This document shows positions 34,873 through 42,646 of a DNA stretch of 64,000 nucleotides, piece after piece (the stretch's first letter is position 1; the number at the start of each line of letters is the position of its first letter). The notes beneath the pieces are model-generated. The model was not told the DNA's origin. It searched no databases and saw nothing but the letters and a program-made list of their open reading frames with translations. The DNA comes from Phycisphaerales bacterium (GTDB lineage: Bacteria; Planctomycetota; Phycisphaerae; Phycisphaerales; UBA1924): positions 1 to 64,000 of the forward strand of contig JAJDCZ010000043.1 in the NCBI GenBank assembly GCA_029260555.1. The letters run 5' to 3'. The translations under genes were made by a program, and so were the position numbers.

Positions 34873-37800
34873 GATGCAGAGATCGTGTCAGCCTTAGGCT
34901 GGTTGTGATGTGCGGCGCTGTCGTCAGCATGGATGATGGTTGTGGGCATGGGGTTCAGACCCAGATCTGGAGGGGTCAGGGGTTTGATGCGCATGGAGTC
35001 GATCGATTCGGGGAGGGGATCGATGGTGCAGGCGCCAGCAGCCATGAGCCAGTGGTCATAGAAGGGTTCGATGTGCTCAAGAGCAAGGTCACAGCGGGTG
35101 ATGCGAGGCACGATCCAGGGCGTGAAGTTGTGTCGAGTGGATAGAAGATTCAAAAGAGAGTTCTGAACCTTGGTGAAAGTGTCAGCAGTGAGGATGCGGG
35201 AGTAAAGATCAACCGATCCAGCGTAAAGATCGACGCTGATGATGTCAGGCGAGGCGGTGTTGAGCGCTTCGATGAAGGCTTGATCGACATCAAGGCTGGT
35301 GCGAACATGGACCGCAGCCGCACCGGCAATGTGAGCAGCATTGATGATTTCAGCGAGTTGGGGATGGAGGAGGGGTTCAGCCTGGCCTGCAGCGGTTGAG
35401 CCGAGCGTAACAACGAAAGGGGCAGGTTCTTTGGCAAAGGCCTGGATGTGGTCAATGGCATCGGTAGCGGGCATGATGGCACGGGTTGCTGGGGGCGTGA
35501 TCCAGGAAGGTGTGTGGTTGGGTTTGTTGGTGATTTCAAGGACGAGGTGGCGTGTTTGTGGGTGGTTTGAGGTGCTTCGCAAACGAGATGCGATGACACG
35601 GGCATCAGCGCGGATGAGATCCTGACTCAGTGGTTCGAGGGATTCTGCCAGAGCTTGTCTGCTTTGAAGAGTATCGGGGATGACGCGGAGGGTGAGGTTG
35701 CGGACGGCTGGGTCGATGGCGCTACAGGCGATGTGGGCGATGGGATCGGTGCGGGGTGAAACGGGGATGTACGAGAGCATGCCTCCGATGGATGCGCGTG
35801 GACCTGATGAATCTGCTTTGGAAATAATTTCTTCAATGACTTTTTCGTCCAGAACAACAGCGGAGAGGCCGGGGGGCGCCTGATCAAAGCAGAGCGGGGT
35901 TTGCTCAGGGCTCATGCGAAAGCGGGTGATGTTGGCATCTATGAGGGCTGCGTCTATGAAGCACCAGTGGGCACTGATGGGAACGATGGCATGGGCGCTG
36001 GTTTCCTTGAGGATACTTTGTGTGATCCGGGGATGGAGAGCTTCGTCATGGCATGTGAGGTTGCCCAGGCTGCCACGCCAGCAGTGGGGTGCAAAGGCGC
36101 GGGCGGAGGTGACGAGCGGGTTTGGTGCCAGTTCAGTCGAACTGACGGGTGTGATGTGCAGGCGCGGGTCGTTAAGCGTATCAGAGTCGAGCGTTTTCCT
36201 GACGCGTGGTTCATCGTCGGTGATGATGACGATGGAATCGAGCTGGCTGGATCTTCTGAGCCTGTCGATAGTGAGGCTGAGGATGGAGTGGTTGAGCGCA
36301 AATGGTGTGTCGATCGGCGATGCCTGGTGGGCGGGACTCTGAAATGACGCTGCGACCACAGCAACGACAGTTTTGGAGTGATCAAAAATGGTCTGGGTGT
36401 CGGCTTGTTGATTGGGGTCGCGCGTGTAACGAGGGGTGGAAGGGTCGTTAAGAAAAGCAAGGGTGTGATCGAGTAGCGAGTTGACCTCTGTTGCAGCATC
36501 TCCGAGCCAGTGGACATTTTTAATATCGCGCTGAATCTGGAGTTTTTGTTTTTGGAACGGCTCAAGCGAGCGGTCAAGAGAGATGGCACGGTCGGCTTTG
36601 CAGCGGTTTAGAGCACCAGCCTGATTAATAAAATCGACGAGTTTGAACGCAGCTTTCCTGTTGATGGTTTGATCACGGACCTGAGTGATTTTTTCGATGA
36701 GGCGATTGGCTTTGGATTGATCGGTCTGGTGCTTCAGAAGTTTTTCAAGCAGAACTTCGGTGCGTTTGGAGTTTTCCTGGATATGCCAGGTGTCTTTGCG
36801 GATTGATGAGAGTTGTTCTGTGAGTTGTTGCTTGAGTTGGGCTGTGGGCTTGTTGTTGGAGAGGGTGCTGCTGTTGGTTGGGGTTTGGGGGAGATTGAGC
36901 GGGGTATCGGGGGAGAACTTTGAAAGGGCATCAGCCAGAGGCATGATGGTGGTGTGTTGTTTTTTGACGCCACTCTCGGTTGCATCGATGACAGTGAGAC
37001 CTTTTTGGGAGTCAAGCTGAAAGTCTCTTTGAAAGTGGGTGAGGTAGGTCGCCATCTGTTCATCGGTGTAGATGGGGTTGTTATGGATATCGGTGGTTTT
37101 GTGGAGGTTTTTGCGGTTGCGGGCGATGCGTTGCCATTCGAGCATTTCGAGTGTGTTGAAGGGGTTGAGTTCAGGTGCCCATACGGTGTGGATTGCTGCA
37201 CCCTGGCTGTAATAAAGCCCATCGCTGAAGCCAAGATCCTGGCCTATGAAGATGACGGGATCACAGCCGAGGTGACGGGCGAAGTAGTAGGCGAGGTGGG
37301 CGACGGTTGCGCCGGGTGTGATGGGAGCTTTGTTATTTGAGAGTTGATCGCCCAGGAGGTTATCAAGGATGTCCGAAGCTGGACAGCGGATGGGGCCTTT
37401 GTAGGCAGCAAAGATTGCGGGGTTGGCTTTGGGCTCGACGACGAGGGTTGTAGAGGCTGCATCAGCTGCGGAGATATCTTCATAGAAGCGGGCGCTGATT
37501 TCATGATGATCCAGAGCGGTGACGAAGTGGGGTTTGATGCCTTGTCTGAGAAGGGTTTTGAGAACGGTCTGGACAGCAATGATCACAAAACGATCTGCGA
37601 TTGATGGATCTTTGAGAAGGTGAATGTTGTTCTGAAGACCCGGGCCTGCGGAGACGACGATGGCGGGTTTGTTTTTGGCGGCGTCTTTGAGATCCGTGAT
37701 GCCTTCGTAGCCAGCGTAGCGGTCAATGTTCATCAGCAGGTTGCGGATGGTGGTTTGTGACTGAACGAGGGTTGTTACGATGTTGGTTCTGACCGAAGCG

Positions 37801-38405
37801 ATGGCGCGGGTGAAGTGTTGGGTGAACGAGTCGGTGAGTGAGCCAAGCCTGGGCATGGAGGGTGGGTGAGGGAGGATTTTGACGCCCATGGCGAGGAGGC
37901 CTTCGATGCCATGGGTTGCATTTGCGATGGGCGAGGGGTTGTCAGGCTCGGTGAGGATGACGACATCGGCGCTGGCAAGCCAGGAGGTATGGTCGATTTT
38001 GCTGAGGACAGAGTGAAGGAGCTGAGTGTCGGGCTCGAAGACGAAGATGACGCCTGCGTGGTTGAGTCTTTGGCTGAGGGCTTTGATGTGGTAGCCCAGT
38101 CCGAAGCCGAGCACGAGGACGCCGCCGGCTTTTTCCAGATCGAGCGAGTCAGCAAGGCGTTGGGCTTCGGTGAGTGGTTTGCGTTTTGAAGCGAGGGCGC
38201 GGGCGGTTGGGCCGAAGCCGAGGATCGCGCTAAAAGCGTCTTCATCAGACTCGATAAAAGCCAGGTCGGATCTGGGTGATGCATTTTTGATTGCTTCAGC
38301 AGCGTCAGGGCTTTGGACCTTGAGGGCTTTGAGATTTCTGGCGAGGATGGGTGAGTCATTTTGAGGTGTGTTGTCGGGGTTGAGAAAATCATGGAGAGAG
38401 TTCAT
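34869..38405 (-). CDS. Maf-type (DUF115) glycosyltransferase fused to a nucleotidyltransferase-like and a degenerate radical-SAM-like domain
   Basis: A 1178-residue protein heading the nonulosonic acid operon. Residues 1-220 are a Maf N-terminal-like region with a Rossmann-like VLVLGFGLGYHIKAL. Residues 237-500 match the Maf/DUF115 core (KPAIVVSAGPGLQNNI, KPHFVTALDHHE, PVIFIGQDLGFSDG), the family that transfers nonulosonic acids to flagellins. A helical, charged segment (520-650) follows. Residues about 678-890 look like a nucleotidyltransferase-type Rossmann domain (ALNHSILSLTIDRLRR, then HAIVPISAHWCFIDA). Residues about 945-1135 align to radical SAM landmarks (LEITN at 956-960, AEPLLHP at 1009-1015, IISVDLYAGSVDLYSRI), but the cysteine positions read P962, P966 and I969, so no iron-sulfur cluster can form. 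The ATG at 38405 is preferred over a TTG at 38459. Confidence 0.85.
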   Translation of the reverse strand: MNSLHDFLNPDNTPQNDSPILARNLKALKVQSPDAAEAIKNASPRSDLAFIESDEDAFSAILGFGPTARALASKRKPLTEAQRLADSLDLEKAGGVLVLGFGLGYHIKALSQRLNHAGVIFVFEPDTQLLHSVLSKIDHTSWLASADVVILTEPDNPSPIANATHGIEGLLAMGVKILPHPPSMPRLGSLTDSFTQHFTRAIASVRTNIVTTLVQSQTTIRNLLMNIDRYAGYEGITDLKDAAKNKPAIVVSAGPGLQNNIHLLKDPSIADRFVIIAVQTVLKTLLRQGIKPHFVTALDHHEISARFYEDISAADAASTTLVVEPKANPAIFAAYKGPIRCPASDILDNLLGDQLSNNKAPITPGATVAHLAYYFARHLGCDPVIFIGQDLGFSDGLYYSQGAAIHTVWAPELNPFNTLEMLEWQRIARNRKNLHKTTDIHNNPIYTDEQMATYLTHFQRDFQLDSQKGLTVIDATESGVKKQHTTIMPLADALSKFSPDTPLNLPQTPTNSSTLSNNKPTAQLKQQLTEQLSSIRKDTWHIQENSKRTEVLLEKLLKHQTDQSKANRLIEKITQVRDQTINRKAAFKLVDFINQAGALNRCKADRAISLDRSLEPFQKQKLQIQRDIKNVHWLGDAATEVNSLLDHTLAFLNDPSTPRYTRDPNQQADTQTIFDHSKTVVAVVAASFQSPAHQASPIDTPFALNHSILSLTIDRLRRSSQLDSIVIITDDEPRVRKTLDSDTLNDPRLHITPVSSTELAPNPLVTSARAFAPHCWRGSLGNLTCHDEALHPRITQSILKETSAHAIVPISAHWCFIDAALIDANITRFRMSPEQTPLCFDQAPPGLSAVVLDEKVIEEIISKADSSGPRASIGGMLSYIPVSPRTDPIAHIACSAIDPAVRNLTLRVIPDTLQSRQALAESLEPLSQDLIRADARVIASRLRSTSNHPQTRHLVLEITNKPNHTPSWITPPATRAIMPATDAIDHIQAFAKEPAPFVVTLGSTAAGQAEPLLHPQLAEIINAAHIAGAAAVHVRTSLDVDQAFIEALNTASPDIISVDLYAGSVDLYSRILTADTFTKVQNSLLNLLSTRHNFTPWIVPRITRCDLALEHIEPFYDHWLMAAGACTIDPLPESIDSMRIKPLTPPDLGLNPMPTTIIHADDSAAHHNQPKADTISAS

Positions 38406-38539
38406 ATGGCTGCTCGCGTGATGGCGCTCGATGGGCGCAGTATCCGGGATTAACGGCAAAGTTGTTTTCTTTCGGATCGGCCTATCGGACCTATGGTCTT
38501 GAGATTGATGCGAACAAAGGTGTTGATAATCTGGTGGGC

Positions 38540-39172
38540 ATGAAGATGGTGCAGTTGGTAATTGGAGTTGCGTCTGGAAATGTGCCTGTGTTGGCAGCTC
38601 GATCGTTGGCGGGGAGATTTTTGTTTGAGCAGCCGACGATTCTGGGCGTGCTGATGCTCGTGGCGGGGGTGCTGGGAGCGGTGGTGGTGAGCCGATGGGC
38701 GGGTTTGAAGAAAGGTGCGCTGGTGCTGGGCGGGTGCGTGCTGGGGGCTTTAAGTGTGGTGGTGCTTTCCACAGCGGTTGAGACTGAATACGAAGCGTTC
38801 AGAGATCGCAGCAGGGGGCTGGTTTTTGCGGTTGCTGAGGTGGATGAAGCGGTGCTGATGGATCTTTTGGGGGAAGATGTTCAACTGAATGTGCTGGGGA
38901 TTCGCGGGCTTGATGTTGAGGGACGGGAGGCTGTGCTGGGGCGGATTCGGGCGCGCATGGGCGGTGATGCACAAGTGAGCAACTATCGCGTGCTTGAGAC
39001 TCAGGTAAAGGTTGATGGCCCCCGTACAGCCCGGTCACAAGTGTGGGTGCGCGTGACCTCAGAACAATGGCGGGTGGTCAATGTTTCGACATGGAGGCTG
39101 ATATGGCGCCTGGATGGGGAGCAATGGCGCGTGGTGGAGATCAGAGCGTTGCGGATAGGAGGGGTGGGTTAG
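38540..39172 (+). CDS. Membrane protein with NTF2-like C-terminal domain, unknown function
   Basis: A 210-residue protein with an N-terminal part of two hydrophobic segments (about residues 33-54 and 58-80) and a soluble domain of about 120 residues. The alternation of an early helix, GLDVEGREAVLGRIRARMG, and several strands with conserved tryptophans near the end (SQVWVRVTSEQWRVV, WRLIWRLDGEQWRVVEI) resembles SnoaL/NTF2-type folds, which often bind small ligands. The start is uncertain: ATG codons lie at 38540 and 38546, and the frame is open further upstream. It is divergent from the Maf gene and convergent with the next gene, overlapping it by 4 bases at the ends. No specific role can be given. 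Confidence 0.65.
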   Translation: MKMVQLVIGVASGNVPVLAARSLAGRFLFEQPTILGVLMLVAGVLGAVVVSRWAGLKKGALVLGGCVLGALSVVVLSTAVETEYEAFRDRSRGLVFAVAEVDEAVLMDLLGEDVQLNVLGIRGLDVEGREAVLGRIRARMGGDAQVSNYRVLETQVKVDGPRTARSQVWVRVTSEQWRVVNVSTWRLIWRLDGEQWRVVEIRALRIGGVG

Positions 39173-40053
39173 GGGATATTGACGAGACCTGATTGTTGGA
39201 GTTTGCCGGTGAGGTTGTTGCGGTAGGCTTTGCCATTGAGGAGGTTGTAGGGGAATCGATTGCGAGTTGCGGTGAGTGCGGGGGATTGCTGATTGAGGTT
39301 TTGGGGGTCAAAATCGTCGGTGCCAAAGATGCCGACGGTGACCATGGATTTGGTGATGCCGTGGTAGAAGAAGGCGAGTTCGCCTTCCTGGCGGAGGATG
39401 GCAGCAGCGTTTTCAGCGATTTTCCTGAACTCGGCGATTTCCTGAGGCGTGGGGTTGCGGTCGAGTCTGGTGTATACACCGACCTGAAGTGTGTAGAGGG
39501 CACGGTATTCGAGCCTGGTGTTGTCTTTGGCGCCGTGGAGTTTTTTAGCATTGCGGAGGTCATAGCGATCCAGGGTTTGCTTTGCGAGGGTGAGCGAAGG
39601 TGGAGCGAGGAAGGCTGAGGCAAAGGGCCTGGCGTTGTTGACAAGAGTGTTTTTGACACGGGCAAGGGCTGACTGGGCTTCTGGAGAGGAGGGGTCAGCG
39701 AACTGGCCGAAGGCGATGATGGTCGATTGCTCGGAGCGTTTTTGGGTGTAGGCATCTGACAGGCTGGCTTCATTCTGGACTTTCCAAAGACCCTTGGCAG
39801 CGTTCTGGGCATGGTTCTGGCCTCGGAATGTGACAAGGACGATCGACCAGGCATTCCGGGCTGAAGCTGAGGGATCAGAAGCATTATCTGTGGGTGTAAA
39901 GAGTTTGGTACCAGTATCTTTGAGCTGTTTTTTCTTTTTTGACCGCCACTGGGCATCAGCGGGTGATGCGAGGCAGTTTCCGACGAGCAGCCAGAGGAGA
40001 ATCGTGGGCAAGAGGCTGGGATGATTGGTTTTTGAGTGGTATACATGTTTCAT
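39169..40053 (-). CDS. Exported protein of unknown function, SPOR-like C-terminal half
   Basis: A 294-residue exported protein with a signal peptide ending near SPADAQW, then a lysine-rich stretch (SKKKKQLK). The central and C-terminal parts alternate strands and helices; the segment YTLQVGVYTRLDR, a helix EIAEFRKIAENAAAILRQEG, and MVTVGIFG form a strand-helix-strand unit like SPOR (peptidoglycan-binding) domains. An earlier similar unit, WSIVLVTFRGQ...ANGLWKV-type helix, may be a second copy. Peptidoglycan binding is inference only. It stands alone on the minus strand, with a 240-base gap to flgM on the other side. Confidence 0.65.
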   Translation of the reverse strand: MKHVYHSKTNHPSLLPTILLWLLVGNCLASPADAQWRSKKKKQLKDTGTKLFTPTDNASDPSASARNAWSIVLVTFRGQNHAQNAAKGLWKVQNEASLSDAYTQKRSEQSTIIAFGQFADPSSPEAQSALARVKNTLVNNARPFASAFLAPPSLTLAKQTLDRYDLRNAKKLHGAKDNTRLEYRALYTLQVGVYTRLDRNPTPQEIAEFRKIAENAAAILRQEGELAFFYHGITKSMVTVGIFGTDDFDPQNLNQQSPALTATRNRFPYNLLNGKAYRNNLTGKLQQSGLVNIP

Positions 40054-40200
40054 GATGATGCCTGATTGTAAAAGACAATAAAGACTTTCTGGGTCCGTAT
40101 TTGTTTATCAGCTGCAACGGTAGTGATTGCAATGGTTTGTTGGATTATAGCGATTGTAACAAATTTTCAGATGATATGGGGTAGGGGGACGATACAAGTT

Positions 40201-40278
40201 ATGAACAGGTCGGTATTGGGCATGGTGGGAGTGCCTTTACTGGCGGATTATTATTGGTGGTGTTTTACAGGAATGTAA
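40201..40278 (+). CDS. Candidate 25-residue leader peptide upstream of flgM
   Basis: An ATG at 40201 opens a 25-codon frame that ends with TAA at 40278, 15 bases before the likely flgM start. The peptide has a hydrophobic first half and an aromatic cluster DYYWWCF near its end. A purine-rich GGGGTAGGGGG stretch lies about 12 bases upstream of the ATG. Such short aromatic-rich frames just ahead of a gene can be attenuation leaders, but nothing else (no alternate hairpins that I can pair) supports this. It may be a chance frame. Confidence 0.25.
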   Translation: MNRSVLGMVGVPLLADYYWWCFTGM

Positions 40279-40293
40279 AAGAAGGGAATGAAT

Positions 40294-40596
40294 ATGTCGG
40301 AAGTATCACAAGTGGGTGTTGATCATCCTGGTCGATTGGGGGCGGTTCAAGGGGGGGGTCGTCGCGATGATGGTCGGCGTGGTGATTCGGATTCTTATGA
40401 AGGCGGGATTCATCGCGAGGACGATCGAGTGGAAGTTTCAGAAGCAGCGGTTGAGTTGAGCAGGCTTCGTCAGGATGGATCGGTGCGAGTTGATCTGATT
40501 GATCAGATTCGCACTCAGCTTTCTGACGGAAGTTACATGACAGAGCAGAAGATTGATGAGGCGGTGGAAGCGATTCTGACGAAACTGACGAGTTAG
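40294..40596 (+). CDS. flgM: Anti-sigma-28 factor FlgM
   Basis: FlgM holds sigma-28 (FliA) inactive until the flagellar hook is complete, when it is exported. The 100-residue protein has the family's disordered, charged N-terminal half and the C-terminal sigma-binding helices: VEVSEAAVELSRLR, then VRVDLIDQIRTQLSDGSY and IDEAVEAILTKL. ATG 40294 lies 7 bases after GAAGGG and is preferred over ATG 40288, which is too close. No fliA, flagellin or hook genes are in the window, but the Maf-neu operon encoded nearby on the other strand is also linked to flagella. A weak hairpin-plus-T-rich stretch follows at 40649. Confidence 0.82.
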   Translation: MSEVSQVGVDHPGRLGAVQGGGRRDDGRRGDSDSYEGGIHREDDRVEVSEAAVELSRLRQDGSVRVDLIDQIRTQLSDGSYMTEQKIDEAVEAILTKLTS

Positions 40597-40648
40597 AGTT
40601 CGTCTCGTTGAGAGTCGATAACGGAATGGCAGGATTGAGAGATCGCAA

Positions 40649-40684
40649 GGATCTGGGTGTGAGCCTGGGTCCTTGTTTGTTTTG
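40649..40684 (+). terminator. Possible intrinsic terminator after flgM
   Basis: GGATCTGGGT and GCCTGGGTCC can pair over 10 positions around a GTGA loop, with four G-T wobbles, and a T-rich stretch (TTGTTTGTTTT) follows. It lies about 50 bases past the flgM stop and before the converging ROK gene. The wobble pairs make it weaker than the other terminators here. Confidence 0.42.
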
Positions 40685-40722
40685 GGGAGGAGACTGAGCA
40701 GGGTTGGAACGGTGTGTGTTGA

Positions 40723-41676
40723 TCATGTGCGTTGGCGGGCGAGGAGGGCAGCACCGAGGACACCAGCATCGTCGTTGAGCAGGGTGTGAACGATTTTGAC
40801 AGTTTGGAGGGCTGCGGGGAAAACATGCTGGTGAGTGTGTTGTTCAACGAGGCTGGTGAAGGATGGGCCGAGGGCTTCGGTGAGGCCGCCGCCGAGGACG
40901 ACACGGGGGAGTGAAAGGAGGGTGACGACGCCAGCGATGTGGGTACCTACAAGTTCGGCGACTTTGTTGATGACGGTGAGTGTGAGGGGGTCTTGTGCTT
41001 CGTAGGCCTGGCCGATGATTTTTGATTTGGTTTTGGAGAGGTCGCCATTGGTGAGTTTGGAGATGATTGAGGGGTTGTTGGCGTTGATGAGTCGTTTGAG
41101 GGTATCGACGACGGAGGAGCGGGAGCAGTTTTGTTCGAAGGATGTCCAGCCGGGGAGGTTTGAGGGGAAGAGTGTCATTTGTCCGATTTCGCCAGCGGTG
41201 TGGTGGTGGCCGTGGTAGAGGTCGTTGTTGATGATGAGGGCACCGCCGATGCCGGTGCCGAGCCAGACACCGAGGAGGTCTGGCGAGTTTTCGCCTGCGC
41301 CGAGTTTGTATTCGCCGTAGAGGCCGACATTGACATCGTTTTCGAGGCAGACGGGAACGCCTTGGAGTTTGTCAGAGACGATCTGGGCGAGGGGGACATC
41401 GTTCCAGCGGAGGTTGACAGCTTCATAGAGGTGGCCGGTCTTGTAGTTGAGAGCGCCTGGGGCGCCCAGCCCGACAGCGTGAAGGTCGCTGATTGAGATG
41501 TTTGCCTGGGTACAGAGATCGTTGATGGTGTTTGTGAGGCGGTTGATGACAGCATCAAAGCCATCGTTTGCGTTGGTTTTTTTCTTGGCGCGAGCGATGA
41601 TGGTGTTGGTGTGATCGACGAGGCCGAACTGCATGTTGGTGCCACCGAGGTCGATGCCGACGATTGGGTTGGTCAT
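40723..41676 (-). CDS. ROK-family sugar kinase (glucokinase-like)
   Basis: A 317-residue kinase of the ROK family, which phosphorylates glucose or related hexoses with ATP. Seen are the phosphate-1 motif GIDLGGTNMQFGLVD, GLGAPGALN, ENDVNVGLYGEY with the catalytic aspartate, the GVWLGTGIGGALI phosphate-2 motif, and the GEIGQM block. The zinc-binding C-x-C-G-x-x-G-C signature that normally follows GE-x-G is missing: the corresponding stretch reads NLPGWTSFEQNCSR, with a single cysteine. The protein could still be active, since some ROK members lack zinc. It is followed by ispE upstream in the same direction with a short gap of 37 bases. Confidence 0.87.
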   Translation of the reverse strand: MTNPIVGIDLGGTNMQFGLVDHTNTIIARAKKKTNANDGFDAVINRLTNTINDLCTQANISISDLHAVGLGAPGALNYKTGHLYEAVNLRWNDVPLAQIVSDKLQGVPVCLENDVNVGLYGEYKLGAGENSPDLLGVWLGTGIGGALIINNDLYHGHHHTAGEIGQMTLFPSNLPGWTSFEQNCSRSSVVDTLKRLINANNPSIISKLTNGDLSKTKSKIIGQAYEAQDPLTLTVINKVAELVGTHIAGVVTLLSLPRVVLGGGLTEALGPSFTSLVEQHTHQHVFPAALQTVKIVHTLLNDDAGVLGAALLARQRT

Positions 41677-41713
41677 TGTGAAGGTTCCTGCGAGCTTGAA
41701 TGGTGAATGTGAG

Positions 41714-42646
41714 TTATATCAGTTGAGTCAGCGTGATGGCGGAATGCTTGAAATCATCGAGATTGGAAGCGATCTGAAGTGAGATGAGATGATGGAGGGT
41801 CTCGTCGGGGGTTGGTGTGAGTATGAACAGTACGGAGCCTGAGCCTGTCATGTGCAGTGGCTGGTTTTTCGGGATGATTGTCTTGATGTGGTGCATGAGT
41901 GCTGTCAGGCGTGGTTCAACGCGCTGGGCGGGGAGCAGCAGGTCATTGAACAGGTCGCTGGAGTCGAGACTGAGCTGGGTGGCCAGATGGGTGATGCGGG
42001 GTAGATTGGCGGGTGCTTTTGGGTTGGCGGCATCAAAGGCGTGGTAGACGGGGCCAGTGGGGATGGCAAAGGGTGGGGTGATGAGCAGCAAGGTGTCGGC
42101 GTGGGTGTGGGTTCGCTGGATTTGATCGCCGAGGTTTGAGACGATGGCGGGGCGGGGTGGGGGGTGGGGGGTGGAGTGGGGGTCGAGGAAGAAGGGGATG
42201 TCTGAGCCTAGGGATTGGGAGAGGGAAGCGAGGGTTGGTGTGTGGGTGTTGAGGTTGAAGAGTGTGTTGAGGGTGAGGAGGGTGGAGGCGGCGTTGGAGG
42301 AGCCGCCACCAAGGCCTGCGCCGGTGGGGATGCGTTTTTTGATGGCGATGTGGCAAGGGAGGGGTTTGCCAATGTGCTGTTCGAGAAGTTGGTGAGCACG
42401 AAAGGCAAGGTCAGATTGAGGGGGCCAGTCGATGGGTGTGGGGCGGGGGGCATCATGTGCCCATGAAATATCAATGGTTGTAGAGCCAGAGGGCGCGTGG
42501 GTGATGGTGATGTCATCAAAGAGGTCGATGGCGTGGAACCATGAGGCAATGGGATGCATGCCCTGATTGGCACCTTGGGCGACAGGAGGGCCTACAGAGA
42601 GGACAAGGTTGATCTTGGCGTAGGCTTTGGTAGTGATGGAGGTCAT
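41714..42646 (-). CDS. ispE: 4-diphosphocytidyl-2-C-methyl-D-erythritol kinase
   Basis: IspE phosphorylates CDP-methylerythritol in the non-mevalonate isoprenoid pathway. The 310-residue GHMP kinase starts with KAYAKINLVLSV, where lysine and the following residues match the substrate motif, and has the ATP loop PTGAGLGGGSSNAA and the motif-3 region MTGSGSVLF near the C-terminus (GHMP kinases have G-x-G-S-x-x-F there). An extra Pro/His-rich loop (about residues 155-165) is seen between the two lobes. The stop is 37 bases before the ROK gene start, and the start overlaps the dehydrogenase gene stop by 4 bases. Confidence 0.92.
   Translation of the reverse strand: MTSITTKAYAKINLVLSVGPPVAQGANQGMHPIASWFHAIDLFDDITITHAPSGSTTIDISWAHDAPRPTPIDWPPQSDLAFRAHQLLEQHIGKPLPCHIAIKKRIPTGAGLGGGSSNAASTLLTLNTLFNLNTHTPTLASLSQSLGSDIPFFLDPHSTPHPPPRPAIVSNLGDQIQRTHTHADTLLLITPPFAIPTGPVYHAFDAANPKAPANLPRITHLATQLSLDSSDLFNDLLLPAQRVEPRLTALMHHIKTIIPKNQPLHMTGSGSVLFILTPTPDETLHHLISLQIASNLDDFKHSAITLTQLI

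Noticed and set aside
40054-40200. Sigma-54 or sigma-28 promoter upstream of flgM
   Set aside because: The GG-N10-GC spacing needed for a -24/-12 site is not met by the GG and GC pairs I tried, and no TAAAGTTT-type -35 with GCCGATAA is present.
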